From Bacterioplanes sp965233665 (GTDB lineage: Bacteria; Pseudomonadota; Gammaproteobacteria; Pseudomonadales; Oceanobacteraceae), in assembly GCA_965233665.1 (NCBI GenBank), contig CBDDTG010000069.1, forward strand, positions 186,001 to 250,000: 64,000 nt of DNA, given 5' to 3'. Made by a program: the position numbers and the translations under genes. Positions 8,840-17,199 of this stretch are shown piece by piece; position 1 is the first letter of the stretch, and every line of letters starts with the position of its first letter. A model generated the notes under the pieces. It searched no databases, had not been told where the DNA came from, and saw only the letters and a list, made by a program, of their open reading frames with translations.

Positions 8840-9572
8840 CTTTATTAAATAGCGCGGCATCAAGGTCTTCTTTTTGATATTGGCTGAATGTCATCACTGT
8901 GTAGTGCTGTGGCCGAATGGCATCAATCAGCTTTACTTGCGCCAACTTTGGCTCGCCGTTCACCTCCATGGTGGATAAATACTCGGCAGTTTTTAAATGC
9001 TTACCCGAGCGCGAGTAAAACTTAGCTTGCAACGGAGCGTGATCTGCTTGCTGGCTTAACCATAATTCGATACGGCCATAGGTACTGCCCTCGGCAGAGG
9101 TGCTGAGGTCCAGCTTCCAGCTCGGTTGCTGATTCACCTCAGCCGGCGCCAGGGCATCAATTTGATACTGCTTGGAGAGCGTCGTTCCCATCACATCACC
9201 GTTGCTCGCCTGGCCTATCAGACGCTGAGCTGGGGTAATGCGAATGACTTTGCGCGTACCAGGGATATAGAGCCACATGTTTTTGCCTTCTTTCAGCATG
9301 GCTCTGCCCTTTTCCCGCTCTGGACTTAAAAAGCTCACCAGCGAGCGCTCACCGAGTACCCGGACCTTTAAACGGTTGCTTCTGGCAGCCGTATCAGGTT
9401 GATGGCTGCTGTTATCAATGACAAAACTAAAACCTTCATCGCCGTAGCCACGATACTGGTCAAACGTTTGCAGCAAAGCATGGGCATCTGGCTGTTGGGC
9501 CTGAAGCTCCCCCAGCGTAGCGACCAGGCTGAGTAGAACAAAGCAAAAATAACGCATAAATATTCGATCCAT
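8814..9572 (-). CDS. LolA-like outer membrane lipoprotein-sorting protein
   Basis: A 252-residue periplasmic protein with an N-terminal signal peptide (RYFCFVLLSLVATLGELQAQ) and a half-barrel fold. The diagnostic segment is RAMLKEGKNMWLYIPGTRKV followed by RLIGQASNGDV. Family members bind hydrophobic molecules in the periplasm and usually sit beside FtsX or RND transporters. Its start codon overlaps the FtsX stop (TAATG). An ATG at 9557 is an alternative start that still keeps the signal peptide. Its likely role is carrying the cluster product, or an acyl intermediate, between the inner membrane and the barrel protein, which is inference from context. Confidence 0.82.
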   Translation of the reverse strand: MDRIFMRYFCFVLLSLVATLGELQAQQPDAHALLQTFDQYRGYGDEGFSFVIDNSSHQPDTAARSNRLKVRVLGERSLVSFLSPEREKGRAMLKEGKNMWLYIPGTRKVIRITPAQRLIGQASNGDVMGTTLSKQYQIDALAPAEVNQQPSWKLDLSTSAEGSTYGRIELWLSQQADHAPLQAKFYSRSGKHLKTAEYLSTMEVNGEPKLAQVKLIDAIRPQHYTVMTFSQYQKEDLDAALFNKDALKYLDF

Positions 9573-10804
9573 TAGGTAAATCTAAGAGCATTAGCAACGG
9601 GCAGTCGCGCGGCTTTGTAGGCTGGGTAGGCACTAGAGAAAACAGCGATTAAAAAACCCAAAACAAAGGTCTGCCATAAAATATCTGTCAGTATCAAAAT
9701 ACGAATAGGGTAGTCCTGAGTGCTACCAGGAGGCGTTGGCATCATCCATTCGGCCCAGGTAATCAGCTCTGCACTGGCGGCTCCGATGGCAATGCCAAGG
9801 CTGGCTCCTAATAGCCCCAGCACCGCCGCCTCAAGTAAAATCAGTTGCACCACTTGCGTAGGCGTCGCGCCCATTGCGCGAATGGTGCCCAATTCACGTG
9901 TGCGCTCCATCACTGCCATCATCATGGTGTTGGAAATACTGAGAGCGACAATAATAATGACAATAATGCGCACAAAACCGAAAATACCATCAAACAGCGC
10001 CACTACTTGGTGATAATAGTCAGCCAGTTGATCCCAGCGACGACTCTCCAGCGCAAGGCCTTGTTGTGCAAAAGCGGCCTGTAGTGTTGTCTGAGTGCTG
10101 GCGGTTTTTTCGGTTTGCTCAAGCAAAACGACTAAGCGTGTAACGGCCGAGGTATACAGTAGATCTTGGGCATGGGGCAAATTTAAACGCACCAGGCGAT
10201 CATCCAATGCTTGAGTTCCGGTATTGATCACACCGGTAATGCGAATATCAACCGCATTAATGGCGCCATCCGTAGTGCTGGCCATTAGAGTTAAATAGTC
10301 GCCGACTTCAACATCTAGAGATTCAAACAATCCCTGGCCGATCAGTGCGCCATCGCTGTCCATGGGGAACAAATCTTCACCGGCGACGATTTTAATGGCC
10401 GATGACAGCAATGCTTCGCTATCGGCATCGACACCCACGCCCATTACGGCGAGGGATTGCTTGCCGTCGCTTAATAAACCATTAAAGTTTAGGCGCGGAG
10501 CCATCACTAAAGGGTGTGCCTGTTGCTCAATTAAGGAGGTGACTTTTTCCAGCGTTTGCTGCTGCAGCAAATAGCGCTCAGGCTCAGCTTTTGCGTATTG
10601 ATTATAGCCATCGGCATAAATTTGAATATGACCAAGCTGCGAGCGAATCATGCTTTCACGCATTCCGTCATACATTGACTGCACAAAGCCACCAAATACG
10701 ACCAAGCTAACGCAACCGAAAATAATGGCGGCCAGTGTAATTAAGCTGCGGCGATAGTTGCGCAACACATTTAGGGCGGCAATTTTAATCCCTAATCCGT
10801 TCAT
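9572..10804 (-). CDS. FtsX/MacB-type ABC transporter permease
   Basis: A 410-residue protein with the LolC/MacB layout: one N-terminal membrane helix (NYRRSLITLAAIIFGCVSLVVFGGF), a large periplasmic domain at about residues 45-270, then three C-terminal helices with VALSISNTMMMAVMERTRELGTIRAMGATPTQVV. These permeases work by mechanotransmission, passing substrates from periplasm outward or extracting lipids. The ATPase is two genes upstream, with a TPR protein gene between them. The start overlaps the end of that TPR gene by 4 bp. One permease gene with one ATPase implies a homodimer. Confidence 0.9.
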   Translation of the reverse strand: MNGLGIKIAALNVLRNYRRSLITLAAIIFGCVSLVVFGGFVQSMYDGMRESMIRSQLGHIQIYADGYNQYAKAEPERYLLQQQTLEKVTSLIEQQAHPLVMAPRLNFNGLLSDGKQSLAVMGVGVDADSEALLSSAIKIVAGEDLFPMDSDGALIGQGLFESLDVEVGDYLTLMASTTDGAINAVDIRITGVINTGTQALDDRLVRLNLPHAQDLLYTSAVTRLVVLLEQTEKTASTQTTLQAAFAQQGLALESRRWDQLADYYHQVVALFDGIFGFVRIIVIIIVALSISNTMMMAVMERTRELGTIRAMGATPTQVVQLILLEAAVLGLLGASLGIAIGAASAELITWAEWMMPTPPGSTQDYPIRILILTDILWQTFVLGFLIAVFSSAYPAYKAARLPVANALRFT

Positions 10805-11481
10805 AGCTCAGTCAATACCTGCTCGGATTTTTTGCCCCACGAGGTTGGATGCTGACTGGCGTTATGCCACATATCACGTGCAGCCTTGGGCTGGCCGTCA
10901 CGCAACAAGGCTTGCGCCAGATAGAACTCAACAAAAGCCTGAAAATCAGGGCCATATTGCTGCCCAACTTGATCACGAACCAAGGTTAAATCTTGTATGG
11001 CAAAGTGTGCACGCTTAACAAACGCCGGCATGTTGGCGCAGGCCAAGCCACGCTGTAGGCGTGCCCCTAGATGATCGGGGCTGAGTTTGATCGCGCGGTC
11101 CATGTAGCGAGTGCCTTTGCGCATCAGAATATTGAGTTTTGCTAAGTTATCGGTATGCAGGCTGGATTGATAACTGTACAAAGAACCTAATGCCGCCATC
11201 AGCTCAGCATCGTTGGGAGCCTGAGTTAACGCCTGACTGAGTTGTTGTATCAGTGTTTCGATGCGCTGTTCATCTTTGCTGTTGCTGGCTGTGATATTAG
11301 CCAGCTCTGCCAGCCAGGCGCTGCGCTGCTTAACAGGGTCATCACTGTGCTGCGCCTGCTCAATGAGTTGTTGACGCTGTTCAATGGTCATGGCTATGCG
11401 AGTGGGCGCTTGATAATCCTGCGCGTGTGCCGCTCCCATCAGGGCGAACAGCAGCACTGGAATGGTTAAAAATGCTTTCAT
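10801..11481 (-). CDS. Periplasmic TPR-like protein
   Basis: A 226-residue protein with a signal peptide (MKAFLTIPVLLFALMGAAHAQ). Helical repeats are recognisable as TPR-like, for example DAELMAALGSLYSYQ and DLTLVRDQVGQQYGPDFQAFVEFYLAQALLRDGQPKAARDMW. It lies between the ATPase and permease genes with 4-bp overlaps on both sides, so it is probably an accessory of the exporter. No enzymatic motif is visible. Function beyond a scaffold role cannot be stated. Confidence 0.7.
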   Translation of the reverse strand: MKAFLTIPVLLFALMGAAHAQDYQAPTRIAMTIEQRQQLIEQAQHSDDPVKQRSAWLAELANITASNSKDEQRIETLIQQLSQALTQAPNDAELMAALGSLYSYQSSLHTDNLAKLNILMRKGTRYMDRAIKLSPDHLGARLQRGLACANMPAFVKRAHFAIQDLTLVRDQVGQQYGPDFQAFVEFYLAQALLRDGQPKAARDMWHNASQHPTSWGKKSEQVLTEL

Positions 11482-12197
11482 ACGGTTGACTTCATTCGCT
11501 CGGAAGAAAAATAGGGAGATTGCGAGTTATCCTGAATCAACAAGCCATCTTTTAAAGTGATGATGCGTGACGCTCGGGTCATTACGTATTCATCATGAGT
11601 GGCGATAATAAAGGTAATGTTTTGCTGTTGATTGAGCTCTTGCATCAGCTCCAATATGGTATGGGCCGTATTGGAGTCGAGATTGGCCGTCGGCTCATCT
11701 GCCAAAATAAGCGCAGGCTCTGTGACCAGAGCTCGGGCAATGGCAACGCGCTGCATTTGGCCGCCCGATAAATGCACCGGGCGCTGATGAAGTTGGTCGG
11801 CTAGCTGTACTTGCTGCAAAGCACGCTGCGCACGCTGGCGCGCGTTGGCTGTGCTGATGCCCTTTAATGTCAATGGATACATGACATTTTCAAGGGCCGT
11901 TAATACCGGAATTAAGTTGAACGACTGAAAGACAATGCCCACGTAATCCAGACGCAGGCGTGCGCGCTGTCGTTCGTTTAAGCCCTGAATAGAATGCCCC
12001 TGAATGCGCACCTCGCCTTGGCTGGCGTCATCTAAAGCACTGATGAGATTTAGTAGTGTGCTTTTGCCACTGCCACTGTTGCCTTTTAAAACAATAAATT
12101 CACCATGGTTGATGCTCAGGTCAATGCTGTTTAAAGCACAGACCTGATTGTCACCCAAAGCGTATTGTTTGCTGACGCGATTGAGCTCGACCAACAT
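11478..12197 (-). CDS. ABC transporter ATPase, LolD/MacB type
   Basis: A 239-residue ATP-binding subunit. Walker A is GNSGSGKST at ~39-47, the signature is LSGGQMQRVAIARAL, Walker B is ALILADEPTANLD and the switch His is in IATHDEYVM. It pairs with the FtsX-type permease encoded downstream. It overlaps the following TPR gene by 4 bp and starts 3 bp after the preceding one, so the export genes form one transcription unit with the biosynthetic genes upstream. Confidence 0.92.
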   Translation of the reverse strand: MLVELNRVSKQYALGDNQVCALNSIDLSINHGEFIVLKGNSGSGKSTLLNLISALDDASQGEVRIQGHSIQGLNERQRARLRLDYVGIVFQSFNLIPVLTALENVMYPLTLKGISTANARQRAQRALQQVQLADQLHQRPVHLSGGQMQRVAIARALVTEPALILADEPTANLDSNTAHTILELMQELNQQQNITFIIATHDEYVMTRASRIITLKDGLLIQDNSQSPYFSSERMKSTV

Positions 12198-12200
12198 GGA

Positions 12201-12905
12201 TTAGCTCTCGGCAGCCAAAGCGGCTTCTGGCAGCGCCTGGCAGGCAGTCGCCAATGTGTTAGGGCAAGGCCCTATGCTGTTTGCCAGTTGCATATATTGG
12301 CTGGCTTGTTGCGCGTCTTTGCTCTGATAGGCTTGGGCTAGAGAAATATAAACCAGCTGTTTTATGGTGTCTGGAAAATCCTGCGAGAACTGTTGTTTGA
12401 ACCATTGCTCATCTTCGAACACAGTTTCACTGTAGCCGCTTATTTCGCCAACAAAAGCAAAGGTCATTAAGCGAATCAGGCGCACCTGCACATTATCCGG
12501 GGCGGCCTCTGCGGCAGCATTGACTTCATCCATGGCGGAATGCAGGCGCGTGAGCTTATAGATTCCCATGCTGGGGTCGAACATTGCGCCGGCTAACTTA
12601 CCATCATTGGAGTAATAGGCCGCTTGCGCCAGCGGGTTCTTGGGTGCCTTATCCAGAGCTTTTGATAGCAAGGTGTCCGCTTTTTCTAAGCGATTGTGGT
12701 GGCTATATATTTGTCCCAACTCCAACAGCACATCGACATCATCAGGATGCGCTTTCAGCTCATCTTTTAAATACGATACCTGCTGCTGTTGCTGCTCGTT
12801 GTAAGGCACTTCAGGAAAATTAATGGGTGCTGCACCACTAAACCAAGCGATGACATTACCAATAAGAAATGCAGAAATGATTGTAGTTAACATTTTTTTA
12901 GCCAC
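12201..12905 (-). CDS. Membrane-anchored TPR protein
   Basis: A 234-residue protein with a short N-terminal membrane anchor or signal (MLTTIISAFLIGNVIAWFSG). TPR units follow (PDDVDVLLELGQIYSHHNRL and KADTLLSKALDKAPKNPLAQ), then a less regular helical C-terminus. It sits 14 bp downstream of the carrier-protein gene and 3 bp upstream of the ATPase gene. Position suggests that it links the carrier-bound pathway to the exporter, which is inference only. Confidence 0.7.
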   Translation of the reverse strand: MAKKMLTTIISAFLIGNVIAWFSGAAPINFPEVPYNEQQQQQVSYLKDELKAHPDDVDVLLELGQIYSHHNRLEKADTLLSKALDKAPKNPLAQAAYYSNDGKLAGAMFDPSMGIYKLTRLHSAMDEVNAAAEAAPDNVQVRLIRLMTFAFVGEISGYSETVFEDEQWFKQQFSQDFPDTIKQLVYISLAQAYQSKDAQQASQYMQLANSIGPCPNTLATACQALPEAALAAES

Positions 12906-12919
12906 CTGCTACCCCTTTA

Positions 12920-13171
12920 TTACAGTTCGATCGAGTTCTCGATCAGTTGATTGTCCATTTCACGCAGCGTGGTGTGCTCGTCAAAGACTAAGTTTTCTGG
13001 GTTCATGACACCTGGGTAGATTTGCTCACAGATTAAAATCACCTCAACGATGTTGAGTGAGTCCACCCCCAGCTCTGCGATCGGGGTGTCGGCATCGACA
13101 CTGTCTTTATTCAGCATTTGCGCCACTTGGGTGCACAGCTCTTCCAATTTTTCAGTGACAACTTCAGTCAT
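12920..13171 (-). CDS. Acyl/peptidyl carrier protein
   Basis: An 83-residue carrier protein. The phosphopantetheine site is Ser38 in LGVDSLNIVEVI, set in an acidic four-helix sequence of the usual length. It would carry an acyl or aminoacyl group loaded by the AMP-forming ligase at the head of the cluster. No phosphopantetheinyl transferase gene lies in the window, so a housekeeping one must serve. It overlaps the upstream gene by 8 bp. It is the only carrier protein in the cluster, and there is no condensation domain. Confidence 0.92.
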   Translation of the reverse strand: MTEVVTEKLEELCTQVAQMLNKDSVDADTPIAELGVDSLNIVEVILICEQIYPGVMNPENLVFDEHTTLREMDNQLIENSIEL

Positions 13172-14300
13172 GGTGTTCTCCGTTGTGTTTTGGTTGGTGT
13201 TTATTATTTAGTTGTGCGCTGGGATGAAAGCGCAGTAAGAAATCCAAAGTCAGCATCATCAAAGGCAAACTTTGGCGCTCTAGAGTCGTTTGATTAAGAA
13301 ACGGCTTAATCAATGCTTTGCTCATCAGTGGTGGCAGAAAAAAGCCCAACTGACGCAGCGGCTGACAGGCATAAAAATATAAGCGTTGAAAACCTTCCAA
13401 CAGGTTGTTCAATGGACGGCTTTGGCTGTGAAAATGAAACAGGCTAGGCGTATTGGACACATAATCAAAACTCAGCACCTTGCCCTGTGCCTGCGCGATG
13501 CTGCGCAGTTGATGCTGAACTTGTGGCCAGCCATGGTACTGCCATGCAACTTGATCCAGTGTCGATTTATCAGCACCCGGTTGGTGTTCTGCCAGCCGTT
13601 GATAGCAGCTCTTGATTTGCTGTTTGAGGCGTTTGCGCTCGCCTTTAAACATGGCAAACCAATCACCAATGCGGCAATCGATACCCAGTGCGGTGCGGCT
13701 GCTATTATCCAGTTGCAGCAAGCAGTGATATTGATCACTGGCCTCTAGCGACAGCGCCAGTTGCGGCAACAAGGTGGTGGTAATGGGGGCCAGTGCCAGT
13801 CGAGCGCAGTCTGGTAGCTGCTCATGCAGGCTACTTTCTGCCATCGCGGCATCATCCCCAGACGTCACTTGTCGTTGCACAATATCGCGCGTCGGTAGTG
13901 GCAGTAATTCAAATGCTTCTTGATCGCCGATGGCCAGTGAGTTTTGCCACTGACAGTCGGTGAGTGCGTACTCATACCACTGCCCAGGAAGAATGCGATC
14001 GACGTCGGCGAGCCAAGTATGCTGATCAAGTCCATGGCCAAAAAATGCCACTTCATCTAGGCAGTCATAATTAATTTGCTGAGTATCTCGCCAGGCTGGC
14101 GCTTGGGTCGTGAGTTGCAGTTGTTGATCGGATTTTCGCGCATACCAAGCCAACGCGTGCTCTGGCCCTTGCCACAACCAGATGGATTGACCTGTCTGCA
14201 ATATCACCAGTTGATCAATATAAGTGGCTTCGATATCGGCCTGGTTGTCTGCCAGTGACTGCAATCCAAGTTTAATCTTAATAGGCTGGTAGGCGCTCAT
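13164..14300 (-). CDS. Cluster protein of unknown function, weakly asparagine-synthase-like N-terminus
   Basis: A 378-residue soluble protein. The stretch FGHGLDQHTWLADVDRILPGQWYEY recalls the loop and strand of asparagine-synthase N-terminal domains, where the usual form is G-x-x-L-x-x-x-T-(6)-L-P-P-G. The catalytic N-terminal Cys and the ATP-binding SGGxDS motif are both absent, so it is not an active amidotransferase by that criterion. The C-terminal half (LRSIAQAQGKVLSFDYVSN, then HPSAQLNN) is unfamiliar. Its start overlaps the hydrolase stop by one base and its end overlaps the carrier-protein start, so it belongs to the cluster. The relationship is tentative. Confidence 0.55.
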   Translation of the reverse strand: MSAYQPIKIKLGLQSLADNQADIEATYIDQLVILQTGQSIWLWQGPEHALAWYARKSDQQLQLTTQAPAWRDTQQINYDCLDEVAFFGHGLDQHTWLADVDRILPGQWYEYALTDCQWQNSLAIGDQEAFELLPLPTRDIVQRQVTSGDDAAMAESSLHEQLPDCARLALAPITTTLLPQLALSLEASDQYHCLLQLDNSSRTALGIDCRIGDWFAMFKGERKRLKQQIKSCYQRLAEHQPGADKSTLDQVAWQYHGWPQVQHQLRSIAQAQGKVLSFDYVSNTPSLFHFHSQSRPLNNLLEGFQRLYFYACQPLRQLGFFLPPLMSKALIKPFLNQTTLERQSLPLMMLTLDFLLRFHPSAQLNNKHQPKHNGEHHD

Positions 14301-15226
14301 TACGCAGCCTCCTGCTGAGTGTTCCAGCGCGTGAGCCAGGCACTGAGCACATGGCCTGCGGGCATAATGACCGACATATGCTGACTGCGAGCAATCACTT
14401 GGCTGTCACTATCAAGCTCTGGGTGAATGTACCAGGCACGTAAATGATGAACTAAATCCGGCTCAACAATTTCATCGAACTCACCCACAATAAAGCGACA
14501 AGGCACTGTGATTTTACTCAGCAGCTCTGGATAGCGGGTATGGCTATAGGCACTGATGAGCATATAGGTGTAGTCGTATACCCTATGATCATTGGGTATA
14601 TTGCTGGGGCCCATGGTAGGAAAGTGCATAACCACCTGATGGCGGAAAAAAGGCACCCAAGTCGCTAACCAATAGCGCACAAAGTTGATCTTAGGGAGGT
14701 AGCGAGCCGCTTCTTCCGGTAATGGGCGTTGGTAACGCTTTTTGCGCCAGTAACGGGCTAAATACTGCATGCCCGCACCTGGGTAATCATAACGGCAGGT
14801 TTCTTCGGTTTTTGACAAAGGCGGGGCGATGGCAAAAAAGCCATCAATGGCATCGCACCCGTGATCACCAATATACCCAAGTGCAATTAATGAGCCGGCA
14901 CTGTGACCGCCAATAATCAGCCTTTCAGCACCAGCTTGACGTAGATGAACCAGCAAATCGGCTAGGTCATCTTGTAATTGCTGGCGATAATCCAAATCGC
15001 CAGCTTTCCCTTCGCTTTCGCCGTGGCCACGCCAGTCAGGCAGGCAAACAGAAATGCCTTTGGTCTGGCATGTGCGTGCTAGGGTAACGTACCTGAGGTT
15101 ATTCATGGTGGCGCCGTGTAAGCACACCAACACAGTACCCATGCCATTTTGCTCACTGTCGGCACGCGGAAACCAGCGGTAAGCAAGCGTGATACCGTCA
15201 CGTGCTTGATACTGATGGGACTTCAA
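14300..15226 (-). CDS. Alpha/beta hydrolase (serine hydrolase)
   Basis: A 308-residue single-domain hydrolase. The oxyanion region is CLHGATMNN, followed by PDWRGHGESEG, the nucleophile elbow GGHSAGS, an acid in VGEFDEIV and a C-terminal His in AGHVLSAW. It looks like a lysophospholipase-type or thioesterase-like enzyme with a cap domain around residues 130-220. In this cluster it may release or edit the carrier-bound product. Hydrolases occur beside the related ligase/decarboxylase/carrier set of exosortase-A gene clusters. It overlaps both neighbours by 1-4 bp. Confidence 0.85.
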   Translation of the reverse strand: MKSHQYQARDGITLAYRWFPRADSEQNGMGTVLVCLHGATMNNLRYVTLARTCQTKGISVCLPDWRGHGESEGKAGDLDYRQQLQDDLADLLVHLRQAGAERLIIGGHSAGSLIALGYIGDHGCDAIDGFFAIAPPLSKTEETCRYDYPGAGMQYLARYWRKKRYQRPLPEEAARYLPKINFVRYWLATWVPFFRHQVVMHFPTMGPSNIPNDHRVYDYTYMLISAYSHTRYPELLSKITVPCRFIVGEFDEIVEPDLVHHLRAWYIHPELDSDSQVIARSQHMSVIMPAGHVLSAWLTRWNTQQEAA

Positions 15227-17199
15227 ACCGACACCTCATCAGCGACGTTATGTTCATCTTTATGGCTGTGCTTTTGGCCACCTGTGGCCGGGTCAAATAC
15301 CAAGCGCTGATCCATGGTGGTGTCCATAATGCTGTCCGCTTGCTCACGCGCAAACGCTAGGAATACAGGCACCATGCTCGGCATAGCAATAAACTCATCG
15401 GTTTGCTGCCATAGCTGATTAGCAACCGTTTGCGCCTTCTTTGCCGTGCTTTCGTCCAGTGCGTCTGCGTTGAGCAAATTCACTTGGTTGCTGTGAAAAG
15501 AGGCTTGCGTGACTTCGACCTGAATATCCTGCTGCAGTTGCTCCGTTACCCACTCACCGAGTTTTTCACCTAGCTTGGATAACAAAGGTGGTAAGTCAGT
15601 CTGGTCAAACAGGGGGGCTTTTAGGATGTCGACAAAGCTAAAGCACTGTTGCACGACGCGGCGATGAGCTAACTGTGGCAAGTTGAGCTTGGCCTGGGTA
15701 ACGCGCAGAAAAACTTCAGTAAAGAGTTTTATTCTCAGATCAATGCGCCAGCCGTCACGGCCCTGTTCGCCCATCTGGTAAACAAAATACTTATAATGAT
15801 CTGCGCCGGATTCAAAAAAACCTTCGCTGTTGCGGTCAAAATAGCGGCCTTGCTCAAGTAAGGCATGGCGAGTGCTTAATACCTGACGCTGCAGCATAAG
15901 CTCCAGTGCCATATAGCCGCGACGTAAAAAACTCTTCTTTTGCCAGTACGCTAGGTCACGGTAATGGCCAGCCATGTAATCCCAGGCTATTTCGACAAAA
16001 TAGGCCGCCGTATTGTAGGCGGCGAGGGCGTTGGCCAATTCAGCGCAGTCCAATACCGGATAAACCGTGGCGATGTGTGCATACAAGCCTTGATAGAATT
16101 CTTTGGCCATTTGGTTGTATTGCGGCACTTGCTCAGCCAAACGCTGGTCAGCCAGGTCTAGGTCTGGCTCGTTAAAATCCTGTACGATTTGTTGGCTAAT
16201 GGCGTCGTTTAATAACGCAATAACGTCGCCGCCACCGCTAAATAATGGGTCAAGAAACATGGCCGCAAAACCTGATGTGGCCCAGCGCTGAGTGAATAAA
16301 AACTCGTCAGCGCGATAGGCCAGCTGGCCCCAGGCCTCAAAGTCGACCAGCTCGGCGCCTTCTAACAGCTCGCTTAATGCCCGGTGGTGCTGCAAAAACT
16401 GGAGGAATTCCGGCTGTTTTTTGGGCCACTGATCAAACTTATGCTGCTCACCCACAACACCAATGCTGGTATAACCGCCACTGAGCGGAATCACCCAGAT
16501 CCAATAACCATCGCCGGTAAAATGCAGGGTTGATAAAAAACGCCCAAACGCTTTATGGCGCCATTCCTCTGTGCCTAATGAGTCGATATCCTGAATGTTT
16601 TTAAAGCGCCCCCAGGCGGCAAAGTTATTGGGCACATTATCCTGACGGTGCAGTTTTTTCTGTTTGCGTGCCACGCGATGGCGGCCAGAACAGTCCACGA
16701 CCCAGCGTGCTTGCTGTTGTTGCTCTTCATCCAGGTACTGGTAGGTGACCTGATGGGGCTGCTGTCCCTCACCTAATTGCCAGTGGCTGACCTTGGCACC
16801 TTGCAATACGTCGATGCCTTGCTCGCGGTTCATGGCCGTTAAGTCTTCTTCTAGACGCGCACGGTCGAGCTGAAAGGCAGGGTGCGGTGGAATGGACGTT
16901 GTACCATGCTCACTCAGCTGCTGCAGGGCTAAATTATGCTCTGGTGTATCAAAAAAGAAACGCAAACCGTTTTTCGGCAAATGGCGGCGATATAAATAGT
17001 TCACCAAGCCCAAGCGTTTCATAAAATAATGGCCGGTCATTTCTACCGTTGCTTCACCGACCTTACTAGAAAAGCCTTCTTTGGCTTCCAATACACGAAT
17101 ACTGAGTTGTGGTTGCTCGCGCTTTAGTTGCCGAGCCAGGGTTAACCCGGCCCAACCACCACCAATGATAAGCACATCGACATAATTGCTTGGCATCAT
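15223..17199 (-). CDS. FAD-dependent halogenase-like oxidoreductase
   Basis: A 658-residue flavoprotein. The N-terminal FAD-binding motif is IIGGGWAGLTLA. The halogenase-type motif GYWIWVIPLSGGYTSIGVV, an equivalent of GWxWxIP, is present. A Lys at position 76 (LPKNGLRFFF) lies where the catalytic Lys of tryptophan/phenol halogenases is expected. VGEATVEMTGHYF replaces the usual GEAT/GES segment. It could halogenate a carrier-bound substrate, or act as a monooxygenase or dehydrogenase like the halogenase-like proteins of some polyene clusters. It is longer than simple halogenases, with a helical C-terminus. It overlaps the hydrolase and acyl-CoA dehydrogenase genes by 4 bp each. Confidence 0.75.
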   Translation of the reverse strand: MMPSNYVDVLIIGGGWAGLTLARQLKREQPQLSIRVLEAKEGFSSKVGEATVEMTGHYFMKRLGLVNYLYRRHLPKNGLRFFFDTPEHNLALQQLSEHGTTSIPPHPAFQLDRARLEEDLTAMNREQGIDVLQGAKVSHWQLGEGQQPHQVTYQYLDEEQQQQARWVVDCSGRHRVARKQKKLHRQDNVPNNFAAWGRFKNIQDIDSLGTEEWRHKAFGRFLSTLHFTGDGYWIWVIPLSGGYTSIGVVGEQHKFDQWPKKQPEFLQFLQHHRALSELLEGAELVDFEAWGQLAYRADEFLFTQRWATSGFAAMFLDPLFSGGGDVIALLNDAISQQIVQDFNEPDLDLADQRLAEQVPQYNQMAKEFYQGLYAHIATVYPVLDCAELANALAAYNTAAYFVEIAWDYMAGHYRDLAYWQKKSFLRRGYMALELMLQRQVLSTRHALLEQGRYFDRNSEGFFESGADHYKYFVYQMGEQGRDGWRIDLRIKLFTEVFLRVTQAKLNLPQLAHRRVVQQCFSFVDILKAPLFDQTDLPPLLSKLGEKLGEWVTEQLQQDIQVEVTQASFHSNQVNLLNADALDESTAKKAQTVANQLWQQTDEFIAMPSMVPVFLAFAREQADSIMDTTMDQRLVFDPATGGQKHSHKDEHNVADEVSV

